Assembly: GCA_950295325.1 (NCBI GenBank)
Contig: OX485805.1
Coordinates: 39,233,501 to 39,297,500, forward strand
Reading direction: 5' to 3'
Origin: Polytrichum commune
Taxonomy: Eukaryota; Streptophyta; Polytrichopsida; Polytrichales; Polytrichaceae
Length of the DNA: 64,000 nt
Positions within the stretch are counted from its first letter, which is position 1. Each line of letters starts with the position of its first letter. The position numbers were made by a program, and so were the translations under genes. A model generated the notes under the pieces. The model was not told the DNA's origin and made no database searches. It saw only the letters and a program-made list of their open reading frames with translations. This document shows, in pieces, positions 36,311 to 46,600 of the stretch.

Positions 36311-37400
36311 TTATGACCTTGGGAATGTTGAGAAGCCAAGAATGCATTTTTCAATATGCAATATACATATGGATTGATTGAAATAGTGCGATCTACAGTC
36401 CTGTGGGCAACACCAACACTACTAGTTGACATGAAGCAGATGAATTTAGATACTTACATGACTTAAGACCCATCCCCACATGTCTTCACCAAACACCAAA
36501 GTCTTTCCTACAAACCGGGTAAAGCTCTCTAAGTTTTAGTGGAGACACCTGACACACCTACAAGAACTTGCTCCGGAGTTTTTCAAGTAAGTTTTAGTTA
36601 AGTAGATTCCACACATGTTCATTGTTTCATCTACTAAGAAATGACATGTTGAAAAAAAAATTGTCCCATCCCCAAATGCCTTAGATAGCATCGATGGTGT
36701 GAAGGCTGTGTTTTTTAAAAAAAAAATTTAGGCTAAGCTAAAGTCAGGTGGGAAGGGGGCATTACAATGCCAACGTGTGTGCAAGCACCTCTTCATCAAA
36801 AAGTAAATTATGCCTTCTTGACAGGTATCAAAAGTTGCTGCACAGGTCAAGGGCATGGTGGCAAGAGTTGTGCAAATATTGAGCAAAAGAGGAATACCAG
36901 GTATAACGCTCCAAATCAGATGTGGGCTCTCTAGAATGAATTGATACAAAAGAGAAACCAAGAATAACAGCAAACGCCACTTTTGTGGCCTGCAAAGATG
37001 GACACTGATGTTTCTCTAAACAAAATTGCTACAGCTGCCTTCCAATTGTTTGGAGCTGTGTTCCTTAAGACACTCGCAAACCTGTTGAAATGATGGAGAA
37101 AACTAGAGGTGATGATGCATCACCAACTACAATGTGCACTTGGAAAAAATCTGAGGTTTTGTGGCTACACCATTTGACGAGCCACCTGCACACTTAACAC
37201 TAACCCATGGCACAGAAGTTCACTGGCAGGGTTTTGGCATCACAATACCATGTCCTTTTAAAATACCCTGAGCTGCAAAAAGACAGGAGCAAGAGTCACA
37301 AGGTCAGAAGTGCAGAGCCACATTGAAGAGCCAATCTAGTATTTGACAGAACTCCTCAATTCCGAAATCAACAGCACGTCTACTACCGAAACCCAGAAGG
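36311..37400. other. Intergenic DNA, nothing recognised
   Basis: No coding region, RNA gene or clear repeat is visible between the direct repeat and the tandem-repeat block. Confidence 0.5.
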
Positions 37401-37419
37401 TTTAAGAAAGAGCTACTCC

Positions 37420-38320
37420 AGATTAGGGTTTTAGCACACGTTCCTTGCTGATCATTCAGATGTTCAGAATGCACAAATCGGCTTTGTTCTCTACTACTGG
37501 TAAAATGCTGCTGCTTTGAACTCGACAAGAGAAGACTTCGCACAAACATCATATCTACTGTGCAAATACAAAGACCCTCCCTTCTATTGAGAAAGACTAA
37601 AAATATCTCATAGCCTCCACAAATGGAGAGGAGTGCGAAGGGGTGCTGCTTTGCATTAAGTGAGCTGCAGAATTAGGGTTCAACGGCGACGTCCTTGCTA
37701 ATGCAAACTAACACATATACAACAACGAACAAACGATGGGAGAAGACTTTGCACAGACAACGAAACTGCTATGGCAATACAAAAACCCTCTCCTTCATTG
37801 TAAAAGGACTAAGAATTTCCCACAGCCACCACAACTGGTGAGCAAAGAAAGGTACCGCTTTGCGGCTCGTGAAAACTTTGAGAGAGCTGCTAAGGTGGCA
37901 TCCTTGCAAATTTGGCAACAAACAAACAATGGGAGAAGACTTTGCACAGTCAAGAAATCTGCTGTGACAAAACAAAACCCCTCTCCTCTATTGTAAAAGA
38001 CTATGAATTTCCCATAGCCACCACAACTGGAGAGTGAAGGTCCTCATTCGCAGCTCGTGAAACTTTGACAGAGCTCCTGAATTAGGGTTCAATGACGACA
38101 TCCTTGCTAATACAAATTGACACCGATGCAGCAACACCAACAACAACGAACGAACGAACGAACGAACAAAACTGGAGAGTGAAGAGGACCTCACCGCTTC
38201 ACAGCTCGCGAAACTTTGACAGAGCTCCTAAATTAGGGCTCAACGACGACATTCTTGCTAATACAAATTCACACACATGATGCAACATCAACAAACAAAC
38301 AAACAAGCTATGCAACTTAC
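37420..38320. repeat. Degenerate tandem repeats, period about 150-250 bases
   Basis: Related units begin with an AATTAGGGTT-type block at about 37421, 37670, 38080 and 38230, followed by GACGACATCCTTGCTAAT-like text. Between them lie repeated GGGAGAAGACTTTGCACA and CCATAGCCACCACAACTGG blocks. Short AACG and AAAC tetranucleotide arrays occur at 38144-38168 and 38292-38312. The block ends about 100 bases past the stop codon of the Mpv17 gene, in its 3' flank. Confidence 0.75.
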
Positions 38321-38407
38321 TTACTTGAACCTTGCACACAATGTCTCAAGAGGAGAGAACGCACTCGCACTCGCACTCGCGAAACCTCGTTGTCCCTAAC
38401 CCATTCT

Positions 38408-39325
38408 TCATGTGTGGCTCTTGTAGGAGATGAAGACACTCCACACCATGCCTAGAATACCTGCAGCAGCCACCTGCAACTGAGGGGGAACAACACCGAA
38501 GTTGACGATCTGGAACGGGATCCAGACCTTCCAATTCGCAATGACAATTTCCATAGCATCCTTCTGCAACCGGTCAGCAAGCTCACCCTGCCTTCCTTCC
38601 AAGGTAAGCATCGCAACGAAGAAACCTACAACACCGAGGGGAGTGAACACAAGCTGGTCCGCAGCGGTTCGCAACACGACACCGCCTAACCCCGGTACCG
38701 TGATGAACCTCGACAGCGTCCCGTACCAGTAATGCAGGCCAGGGCCGCTCATGCAGAAGCCGATGGCGATGAAGGAGAGTAAGCGCCGGACGTCCACGGA
38801 GTGTGTTCGCTCTACCAGCACCTGACATGCAAAGTCAGCTATAGCGTTTAGAAGTGCGGCTGTGAGGGATTTCACAAGCAAGGGGTGTTTTTCCAGAAGC
38901 TCCGTGTACCTGGACCATAAGGATAGCGGTGAGGTCCCTCTCGCATCATCACTGTCTCCTCCTCCTCCTCCTCCGCCGTTATAAAACCCTCCCCCGCCAT
39001 CTCCCCCAGTATCTCCCCCTCCCATAGCTACTCTCTCAACCACTTGCTCTGTCTTCTCCCCTCCATCAGCATGCCTCCCTGCTCCAATCCTCCACCTCAA
39101 CCCCGACGCCCTGGGTGCTCCTAACCCCGCGGTCCTCCTCCTCTTCAACCCGCTGGCTAGCCTTGCTGTGGTAGAGTGATGGTGCAATGTGATGTTTAAT
39201 CTGTGCAAGCTAACGGCAGCGGTGTGCGGGAGTGCACCGGGGCGAATTCCGAGGAGTGCGGTGTCTGTTGTCATCCTACTAGGTATATTCATGTTCTGAT
39301 GATATCCTATGATTGTCGCCTTCAC
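38408..39325 (-). CDS. Mpv17/PMP22 family membrane protein, probably plastidic
   Basis: A single uninterrupted frame of 305 residues. The last about 170 residues are an Mpv17/PMP22 domain: WSRYTELLEKHPLLVKSLTA at its start, a GPGLHYWYGTL segment, DQLVFTP, and the family signature near the end with WIPFQIVNFGVVPP and WSVFISYKS. Family members are four-helix proteins of inner mitochondrial, peroxisomal or plastid membranes that influence small-molecule passage; the exact substrate is not settled. The first about 100 residues are rich in Arg, Ser, Thr and Ala and poor in acid, like a plastid transit peptide, and are followed by a Gly-rich linker. In-frame Met codons at 1, 12 and 18 could each start it; the first is chosen as the longest. 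Plant relatives often have introns; this copy has none. Confidence 0.85.
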   Translation of the reverse strand: MKATIIGYHQNMNIPSRMTTDTALLGIRPGALPHTAAVSLHRLNITLHHHSTTARLASGLKRRRTAGLGAPRASGLRWRIGAGRHADGGEKTEQVVERVAMGGGDTGGDGGGGFYNGGGGGGGDSDDARGTSPLSLWSRYTELLEKHPLLVKSLTAALLNAIADFACQVLVERTHSVDVRRLLSFIAIGFCMSGPGLHYWYGTLSRFITVPGLGGVVLRTAADQLVFTPLGVVGFFVAMLTLEGRQGELADRLQKDAMEIVIANWKVWIPFQIVNFGVVPPQLQVAAAGILGMVWSVFISYKSHT

Positions 39326-39468
39326 GTTTGTTGTTGTTGTTTCCCGAGGTGAGGTGGAGGTAAGGTGAGGTTTTGTGCGAATTTTGGAGGCGTTTGTGAG
39401 GGGGTTTTGGTGAGGTTTTGTGCTTTGCGTTGGGTGATTTGTGCTTAGTCTTGGGTGGTTTTGTGCGC

Positions 39469-39488
39469 AGAGAGAGAGAGAGAGAGAG
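39469..39488 (-). promoter_or_regulatory. CT-repeat in the Mpv17 gene 5' flank
   Basis: An AG dinucleotide run on the plus strand (CT on the gene strand) lies about 145 bases upstream of the start codon. Such pyrimidine tracts are common in plant 5' UTRs and core promoters. Its role here is inferred from position only. Confidence 0.45.
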
Positions 39489-39519
39489 CGCGCGGAGGCG
39501 GTGAAGCGATCGGATGGGC

Positions 39520-41680
39520 GAGGAGCAAGACGAAGGAGGGAGAGAGGTGACGGGGGCTGACGCTGACGTTGCCGCTGACACGCGGGAGGAGGAAGTCACG
39601 GCTCATGACGGCAGCTGCGGCAGGGTCGAGTTTGCTCTTTATCTAGGTGTAGCTTGGATAAGGTCCGTGGGCCATGATTCAAGTCTCAGATCCTTGGGGT
39701 TACACCAATCATGTAAATTGAGTAGTGTGTTTTGGCAGCAATTATCCGAAAATGCCAGGGTGGTTTTTTTTAGGAAATAAATAAGGCCATTGATCAAGAG
39801 GGGTGGAAGGTTTTCTAGTTGTTTGCGTAGGCAGGGGTACATGTCGCGCACCTCTCCATGAGGAGTTCTCACAACATCATGGGCACAAGGGGGGTCCCGG
39901 AGTGACATCCGGGACTTGTGACATCATAGGTGAGAGGGCCCAAGTGATCCTAATGTGGGTGAGGGCCCTAGGCATTGGGAACACCTCCCACCCATGGAGA
40001 CTAAGAGTCACAAGGATAAGGCCATGAGCATTGGGTAGCTTATGGCATCCGGATTCTAGAATGCTCAAGAACTCCCCGATCAGAGGTGTGAGCTAAGAGA
40101 TATGGCAATTTGAGTGGGGCGTAGGACAACGCCCAACACTCAAGAGGGAATTGTGGTGGGACATCAATGACCCGGGAGTGGCGCCCAAGACTGCCGAGGT
40201 TGGGACAGCCATAACTCGTGCAATTCTTGTCCGAATAGGGCAAGTGAGGAGTCTATTGGCATCTACGCAAGAAGTAGATGTCAATGGATTGGTCGCTCGA
40301 TGGAATCAAAGATTGGACAACGAAGTTATGGAGGTTTGAAGCCTGTTGAGGGCCTCCAACCCCAGTGGCTAAGGGAAAACGTCTACCTAGCCCCAACTCT
40401 TAGGAGAAAGACAAAAGGTTGCTTGAGGATGGGGTAGAGGCCTTGTGCAGAGTCCTAGAGGCTTATATTGGGAGGCGGCTTTGCCAACTGACCCTACCCG
40501 CTGCAGAACAGCGCGGCCTCCACAGGCGTTGGCCCAACGTGGGGGCGAAGTTGCCAAGTATGCTTTGGGTTGTTGCAGTGTTGCTCCATTAATGCGATGA
40601 TCAACTCAAGATTGGATGGACATGAATGAAAGTCCGCACCTAACCATTGGCTACCTACCAAGGGGAGGGTCCCAAATGCATGTGTAGGAGGGTTCGTAAC
40701 CAAATTATGAGCTTGGAGGTTGGTATGGGGAGCTAACCACACGCGTGTGTGGGATGTGCAGGGCTAGCGCTCATGACACTTGCTAGAGTTGCGAAACAAT
40801 GAAGATAAGTTAAGGGGAGTTAGCAAGAATCGCAACAGTATATGTGTTTATTGCATGTACATTCTAGATTTAAGAGTCGACAAGACTATGTGCGGAAGTG
40901 AGGGAGGAAGGGTTGAGGGCGATGTAGTATGTGTCAGTGTTAGGGTCGTGTATGGCTATGTTTGCGCAATGTTGCAAGGTTAATGTGCACAATTACTGAA
41001 TCTATTTGCAATGTGGCTGTTGTGCGACATTGTCAAAGCTTAATTTTGGTAGGATTTTCTCTTCATTTCGCAAATTCAAGGCTTTTCTCCACTTAATTCT
41101 TGCCAGAACTTATGTTCTTCTGCAAGAACAAAAGTGTATTGGAAGCTCTCTCTGCGTGCGGCATTTTTTTTCCCCTTCTTGTGTTATTTGTGATGTGTAC
41201 TTGTGGTGTGGTGATCCGAGAGACAGAGGTGTTTTTACTATGCTTACTTATTCATTTCGGTGGTAATGACTGGCTCAACATACTGCTTTGTAGTTGTATT
41301 ATTTTGTGGGCGTTCTGTGATTCCTTAGGGAATGACAACTATCATATTTTTTTTAGTTTAGACTGTATTTTTGTTTGGAAAACAAAGTTTGTTTCCTAAG
41401 TTGTAGATGATATGTCATTTTGAGGTGTTTTCTTTTTTTGTTTCCATTGGGACCCACCCTACTAATTAATGAATGTGCAATTTCTCTTTAAAAATATGTT
41501 ATAAAAAAACATGATCCTCCCAACCTTGAGCCTTATATACTTGTAGGAACTAAGAGTTGAAGTTATCCTCAACTAGTCCTCAAGCATGTAGTTGACCGGC
41601 TCTCCTTCCATGTCTTTGGGGTGAGTTAAGTGCTCTTAACTCACGGTCATCACATACGAGGTGAGAACATCATGTAACAT
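39520..41680. other. Mpv17 upstream region and repeat-like DNA
   Basis: The sequence from 39800 to 40740 is richer in GC than its surroundings and has many short open frames on both strands, none with a recognised domain. It may be an old LTR or other mobile DNA. From 40740 to 41680 I see no gene. Confidence 0.4.
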
Positions 41681-41683
41681 CAT

Positions 41684-42274
41684 ACTAGTCCCCGGGTAGG
41701 GCACTCGCGAAAATTTATTAAACCATGTGAGAAAGAATGTAGGGTATTTTTTATTCATTTGTGAGAAAATTTATACAATTCTTCGATATAATGAAGCACC
41801 TCTTCAATTACAAAGTTGTGTGTATAAAAAAATAAGGGTACCATATAATGCATCAATTTATCTAATTCTTTCAATCTAAAATAGGGTTGGGAATAGCAGG
41901 TAGAGAAAAACATATTGAGGCAGAGGTATACAATGCATTTTATGGTGGTCAATGAATGAAAAACTATCCATTTTCAATCCAAATTCCCGAATGAAAAATT
42001 TGGATGACGAGGGTTTTGGATGACAAGAGTCCTATGATTCGTCATTCATGGGGTCAAATATAAAAATTATAAGGAACATAGGGTACTAGAAACTAGTTCA
42101 CTTGCGACTTTATAAATACAAATAAGGTCATCTAAAATGACAAAATTTAGATTTATATGTACTGATAGGGTGTAAAGAATTCCAATTTCTTAGATAAATA
42201 GCCCCATGATAAATACCCTTCCGTCGCATATGGGTTATTAAATACATGTATGAGTGCCCTACCCGGGTACTAGT
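41684..42274. mobile_element. MITE with CTAGT-CCCGGGTAGGGCACTC ends
   Basis: The left end reads ACTAGTCCCCGGGTAGGGC and the right end, read backwards, ACTAGTACCCGGGTAGGGC. The similarity continues inward for about 60 bases with mismatches. The element is about 590 bases, AT-rich inside and has no coding sequence. The flank does not show a clear target duplication because the ends are themselves palindromic. Superfamily not assigned. Confidence 0.65.
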
Positions 42275-43430
42275 CCCAACTAATGGGTAACTCTCCTTTA
42301 CCTACCATAGGTTGATAGCAGATTGGGCTGAAAATAATTCAAATTAATTAAGCCTAATTTTTCGGATATTACTAGGTTAGATGGCCTAAATGATAGAAAA
42401 AAATCAACAAAATGCCTACATTCTAGGATTTTTGGTGCATTCGAACAACTCCTACTGAACATGACCACAAAATAGTGCCACACCTGATGAGCATTACCAT
42501 ATCACTGTCAACAAGTACCCCAAATGCTCATGTGCTCTTTCCTCAAAATGCACAATACCAGCATTGGTGGAAAGCAACCATATGCACCGTGTAAACACAT
42601 GTATAACTTGTTTTTGTTGGTCTTGCATGCAAACAAAGACAAAGATGAGTTCATCCACAACAACACCCGGAGTCATGATTCCTTGGAGAAGCTTATTGGT
42701 TGTGATCCTATGGTTTAGATTGTCCAAGGTGGAAGGCCATAGGTGTTTATTCATTGTTTTGTGACCGTTACATACATTTTGAAATACTATATATGATATT
42801 TCCAAAATACATGTATGTTTTTAAGAGTACAACATCTTGTTTGCCTTTCCCCAACTATGCTTGGATTTGTATTCACATTTTGGATTGTGTATTAGAATAC
42901 CATTTGTTGTTGAGTTTGTTGAAACTACCTCAAATGAGAGAAAACAAACAAGTTGAGATACCCCTTAAGGCTTTGGCCATTGCCAACCAAATTTGCCATA
43001 GGCAACATAGTTAGAGACCTGCCAAACATTCTAAGGTGGTCCTAAAGGACTTGGCCGTGACGGCCAAGTATGACATCACCACTCAGGAGAATAGTTGCCA
43101 AGCAAGTTGAGGTGGCTTTGCGGGACTTGGCCGGCTTCGACTAGGCTGCCATAATTAGGTTATAGACCAACGCATAAACACTAGCTTTATAATTTTCCAA
43201 TGTTTGATACATGGATGGGTGAAAATTTGTGGTGAACATTCAATTTGCCATTACAGTTGCCGATTTTTACTGGTGCCCTCACAAATACGCTTAAAATGAT
43301 GCAAGCGATATTTTTGTTGTTTTAAGGAATAATATGCCCACAACTACAAAATTTATATTTCATCAATAGGTCATGGAAGGTTGTCTAGACCATCTTAGCC
43401 AACAATCTCATAAGGCATACCCAAAGTCCT
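42275..43430. other. Intergenic DNA, nothing recognised
   Basis: Overlapping short frames at 42494-43014 have no recognisable domain. No RNA gene or repeat structure is visible. Confidence 0.4.
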
Positions 43431-43439
43431 TTTGGGGGA

Positions 43440-43940
43440 ATGTTTCTTTGTTCAATCCAAGAAGGAAATATTTTTTGGGAAGGGTGAGAAGTTTTTGGGC
43501 AAAGAAAACCTTATGTGTCTTGGGTTGCCCATAAAATATGTAAGTAGGTCTATACATAGGCTTGTACATCCACAACATAGCTTCACTTGTGGAGGGGGAG
43601 GTTGTACACTAGCATCGATAGCATTTGGCCGATGAAGTGACACATGAAAGGCATCGTGAATCTTGAATGTGCTTGATAGTTGCACACAATATGCTACGAC
43701 CCTTATCTTCTTGGTTATTTGAAATGGGTCAATTACTATGGCAACAACTTTGTAGCACCTACGACCATCAAGTTATTGTTGGTAGTGTTTACAATTTACA
43801 AGCACTTGCCGGTCTACCTCGTAAGAAAGCTTCTGGTTTTTCTCATCATCACAATATTCATATCTTTGTTGTGCAACAATTAAATGTCTCTTTGCCTAGC
43901 CAATTACATCTAACATATGCTCAGCAAAATTATTTGTAGC
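43440..43940 (-). pseudogene. Integrase C-terminal region of the second Ty3 element
   Basis: RYEYCDDEKNQKLSYEV is followed by a frame with QLSSTFKIHDAFHVSLHRP, the usual end of the chromovirus integrase before the chromodomain. No intact chromodomain is visible after it. Confidence 0.65.
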
Positions 43941-43999
43941 AAGGACTTGACACTTGCTGATCCCACTGATTGGTGTCACATGATGTTGACCAAATGTTT

Positions 44000-44720
44000 A
44001 GGAAAAATAGAATATTCCAAATAAACTCTTGTCAATAGTCATTATATGCAAATCCTACCATAGCAAGGAATTCATCCCAGTCATCCTACCATGGATTGAC
44101 ATGGTGTTGCAACATGTCCTCAATGACGTGGTTTACCCATTCTGTATGTTCATCGGTTTTAGGATAAAATGTGATGGACATAGCCAACCTTGTCCCAAAA
44201 GATCATGCATTTCATTTCAAAACCTACTTGTGAATCTAGTATTCCTATTGCTTAGATTTACTTTGGGTAGACCATGAAGTTTATACACATGATCACGAAA
44301 TAACCTTGTTATTTGTTTAGTAATAACATGTGTCGTGATTGGCATAAAGTGGGTCATTTTGGAAAGCTTATCCACACACATAAAGATGGCATCATAATCA
44401 TGAGTGGAAGGTGTCAAGAAAAAAAAAATCATGCTAACCACTTCCCAATTCATGTCAAGAATCTCCAATGGTTGTAACGGGTTTGTTGGCTTCAAAGTGG
44501 GAGCTTTACTTTGTTGGCAAATCTCACAAGATTTATATAGCTCTTAATGGACCCTTGCATCTTAGGCCACTAGAAGTTTACTTGCACCCTCTTCCAAATA
44601 TGAATTATCATAACATGACCACTGTACATTGCATCATGATGTTCATGAGGTAGAAAAAACCTAATATTCAAACCTTGGAAGGACACATCTTGAACCACTA
44701 TTGTCTTATCATGCCGCTAG
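44000..44720 (-). pseudogene. Integrase fragment of the second Ty3 element
   Basis: The zinc finger is seen as HEHHDAMYSGH and CEICQQSK near 44520-44660. The core follows with MCVDKLSKMTHFMP (first catalytic Asp) and HGLPKVNLSNRNTRFTS, where Asn replaces the second catalytic Asp of the family's SDR/SDRD block. Further on, TFYPKTDEHTEWVNHVIEDM and DDWDEFLAMVGFAYND mark the third catalytic region, where the Glu is preserved in the TEWVN segment. The enzyme is dead. Confidence 0.8.
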
Positions 44721-44989
44721 ATGTGATTCTCAAAAACAAAATGCCTCAAATTGTGCAGGTTTGAAAACCAAGGATCAAGAGCATATCTTGCAATGATTGT
44801 ATGATAGAACTTAGAAATACTAACAAAGTTAGAATACCCTTTAGGGTGATTGTCTAGCTCTCTTGGATCTCCTTGCATATTGTTGGCCAACACTAATTGA
44901 AGGACTAAATCATTTGAAACTATGATGGGTGTCATTAAGGCATTTTGAATACCCGTGTCTAGCAGATTCCTACTCAAGGGATCAACCAT

Positions 44990-45653
44990 ATTGATCTATC
45001 GGGTGGTATACCCACTTATAGACAAAATTATGCTCCAAGAATTCCAACCATTGAGTTTGACACCTTGATAGATGTTGTTGTGACCTTAAATACTTGAGTG
45101 CAGTTGTGGTCTATCACATAGTGCAATCAACCCCCTCTAAGTAACACCGCCAAGGTTCACATGGCGTGCACAATTGTTGCTAACTCTTTCTCTCTAGTGG
45201 TATAATTCCTCTCAACATGGGAGAATTTCCTACTTTCAAAGGCAAATAGGTTTTCTTCCTAAAAGTAAATTTGCTCTTGGCCCTATTAGAGGAGCATCAT
45301 TAACAACCTCAAATGGCTCCCTTAATTTGGGTAAGGTCAAAACTGGTACATGTGTTAAGGAGAATTTAACATTTTCAAAGGCACGTTCACAAACCTCTGT
45401 CCAAATGAACTTAGTTTTTGCTTCGTGTCAAAGATGTCAAAGGTACCACCAAAGTAACATATCCATGGATGAACTTGCAAAGTAATTGCAAACCCCAAGG
45501 AAGACTATAATTGTTCAATTTCAAGAGGTCTATGCCACTTTGTAACAATTTCAATTCTCCTAGGATCCATCTTAATGCCCTCTTTGCCAAATATATCATG
45601 GCTTTAGTAGTGCAGTTTTTTTTTTTTTTTTTTCCCGAGTGGCGCTTAGCCAT
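44990..45653 (-). pseudogene. RT thumb and RNase H fragment of the second Ty3 element
   Basis: Pieces such as KMDPRRIEIVTKW-like sequence (45560), FAFESRKFSHVERNY (45200-45245) and MVDPLSRN (44965-44990) follow the RNase H order in a chromovirus. They lie in different frames. A T-run at 45611-45632 on the plus strand encodes a poly-Lys stretch and is an expanded homopolymer within the coding region. Confidence 0.7.
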
Positions 45654-45659
45654 CTTGGC

Positions 45660-46100
45660 ATAAAACTAATTTTCTCTTAAAACTTGGAATACTTGCTTTA
45701 AATGTTGTGCATGTTCTTCCTTACTCTTTGAGAAAATTAGGTTATCATCAAGATACACCAACACAAACTTCCCGATGAACTTACTAAAAACTTGGTTTAT
45801 CACTCCCTGGAAAGTAGTTAGGGCATTAGTAAATCCAAAGCTTAAGACCTTAAATTGATAATGCCCAAATGAGGTTTTGAACACCGTTTTAGGTGTCATT
45901 TTCCTCTAATATACGAATTTGGTGATATCCTTGTGCCAAATCTAGAGATCAAAATGCACTAGCACCTACTAATTGATCAAACAAATCATCAATGTGAGGT
46001 AACGAATAACAATTCCTTACCGTTTGCTTAATGAGTGCAAGATAATCGACCACCATTTGTAGTGCTTCATCATTTTCTTGTTAAATAATATGGAAGTCCC
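45660..46100 (-). pseudogene. Reverse transcriptase fragment of the second Ty3 element
   Basis: The segment contains a GYHQIRI motif, then KTSFGHYQFKVLSFGFTNAL (family form: FGLTNAP), then FVLVYLDDNLIFSKS with the catalytic YLDD, and EEHAQHLKQVFQVLREN. The DD pair is intact but the gene is split by stops on both sides. Confidence 0.88.
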
Positions 46101-46600
46101 ATAGATGATCAACTGAGCTCAATCCATCCACTTTCCAAGTGTTCCATGATCTACATTTTGGCCTCCCGCAACTCCAAAGGACTCATCCTATAGATTGGCC
46201 TAAAAGGTGGCTTCCCATCCAGCTCAAATATTAGCAAATTCCTCCAATGTTGTGGCATAAGATGGTGCCATTGCATCCTCTTCATCATCTCCAACCATAA
46301 TTAATTGAACTAGGAACGAGGTTGCTCCCTTCCAAATTGACCTTTTGAATTACATGGTAGTGAGTCTATGGGGATTACTCAAATTTTGCATTGGTTTCGC
46401 ATACACAATCATGTTACAACAACCTCATAAAACACACAATATTTAGATTGAAAATCCAAGCGTACTTGTGTTGTACTAACCAAATGTTGTCCAATATTAG
46501 GTCAATACCATCACTCAACTTAGGGAAAATGCAATCTATTTGACTCTAATATTGTTGTATTTTAGCACGAACCTTAATATGGCCACCCATAGGAACTTGA

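Larger units (their letters stand above)
43440..46600 (-). mobile_element. Degenerate Ty3/gypsy element, chromovirus-like
   Basis: Reading the minus strand from right to left gives protease-RT connection pieces (46160-46600), reverse transcriptase, RNase H, an H2C2 zinc finger, the integrase core and the integrase C-terminal region. All are broken by many stops and frame changes. The style of the integrase tail (FKIHDAFHVSLHRP) and RT is that of plant chromoviruses, unlike the Tat-like element at 6-18 kb. No LTRs could be assigned. Confidence 0.8.

Noticed and set aside
39803-40339. Overlapping open frames in the GC-richer stretch upstream of the Mpv17 gene
   Set aside because: Frames occur on both strands over the same bases, and none has a recognised domain or splice context.
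45605-45660. Long T-run that looked like a poly-A tail of a retroposon on the minus strand
   Set aside because: The flanking codons continue the reverse transcriptase reading of the Ty3 element, so it is an expanded homopolymer within it.
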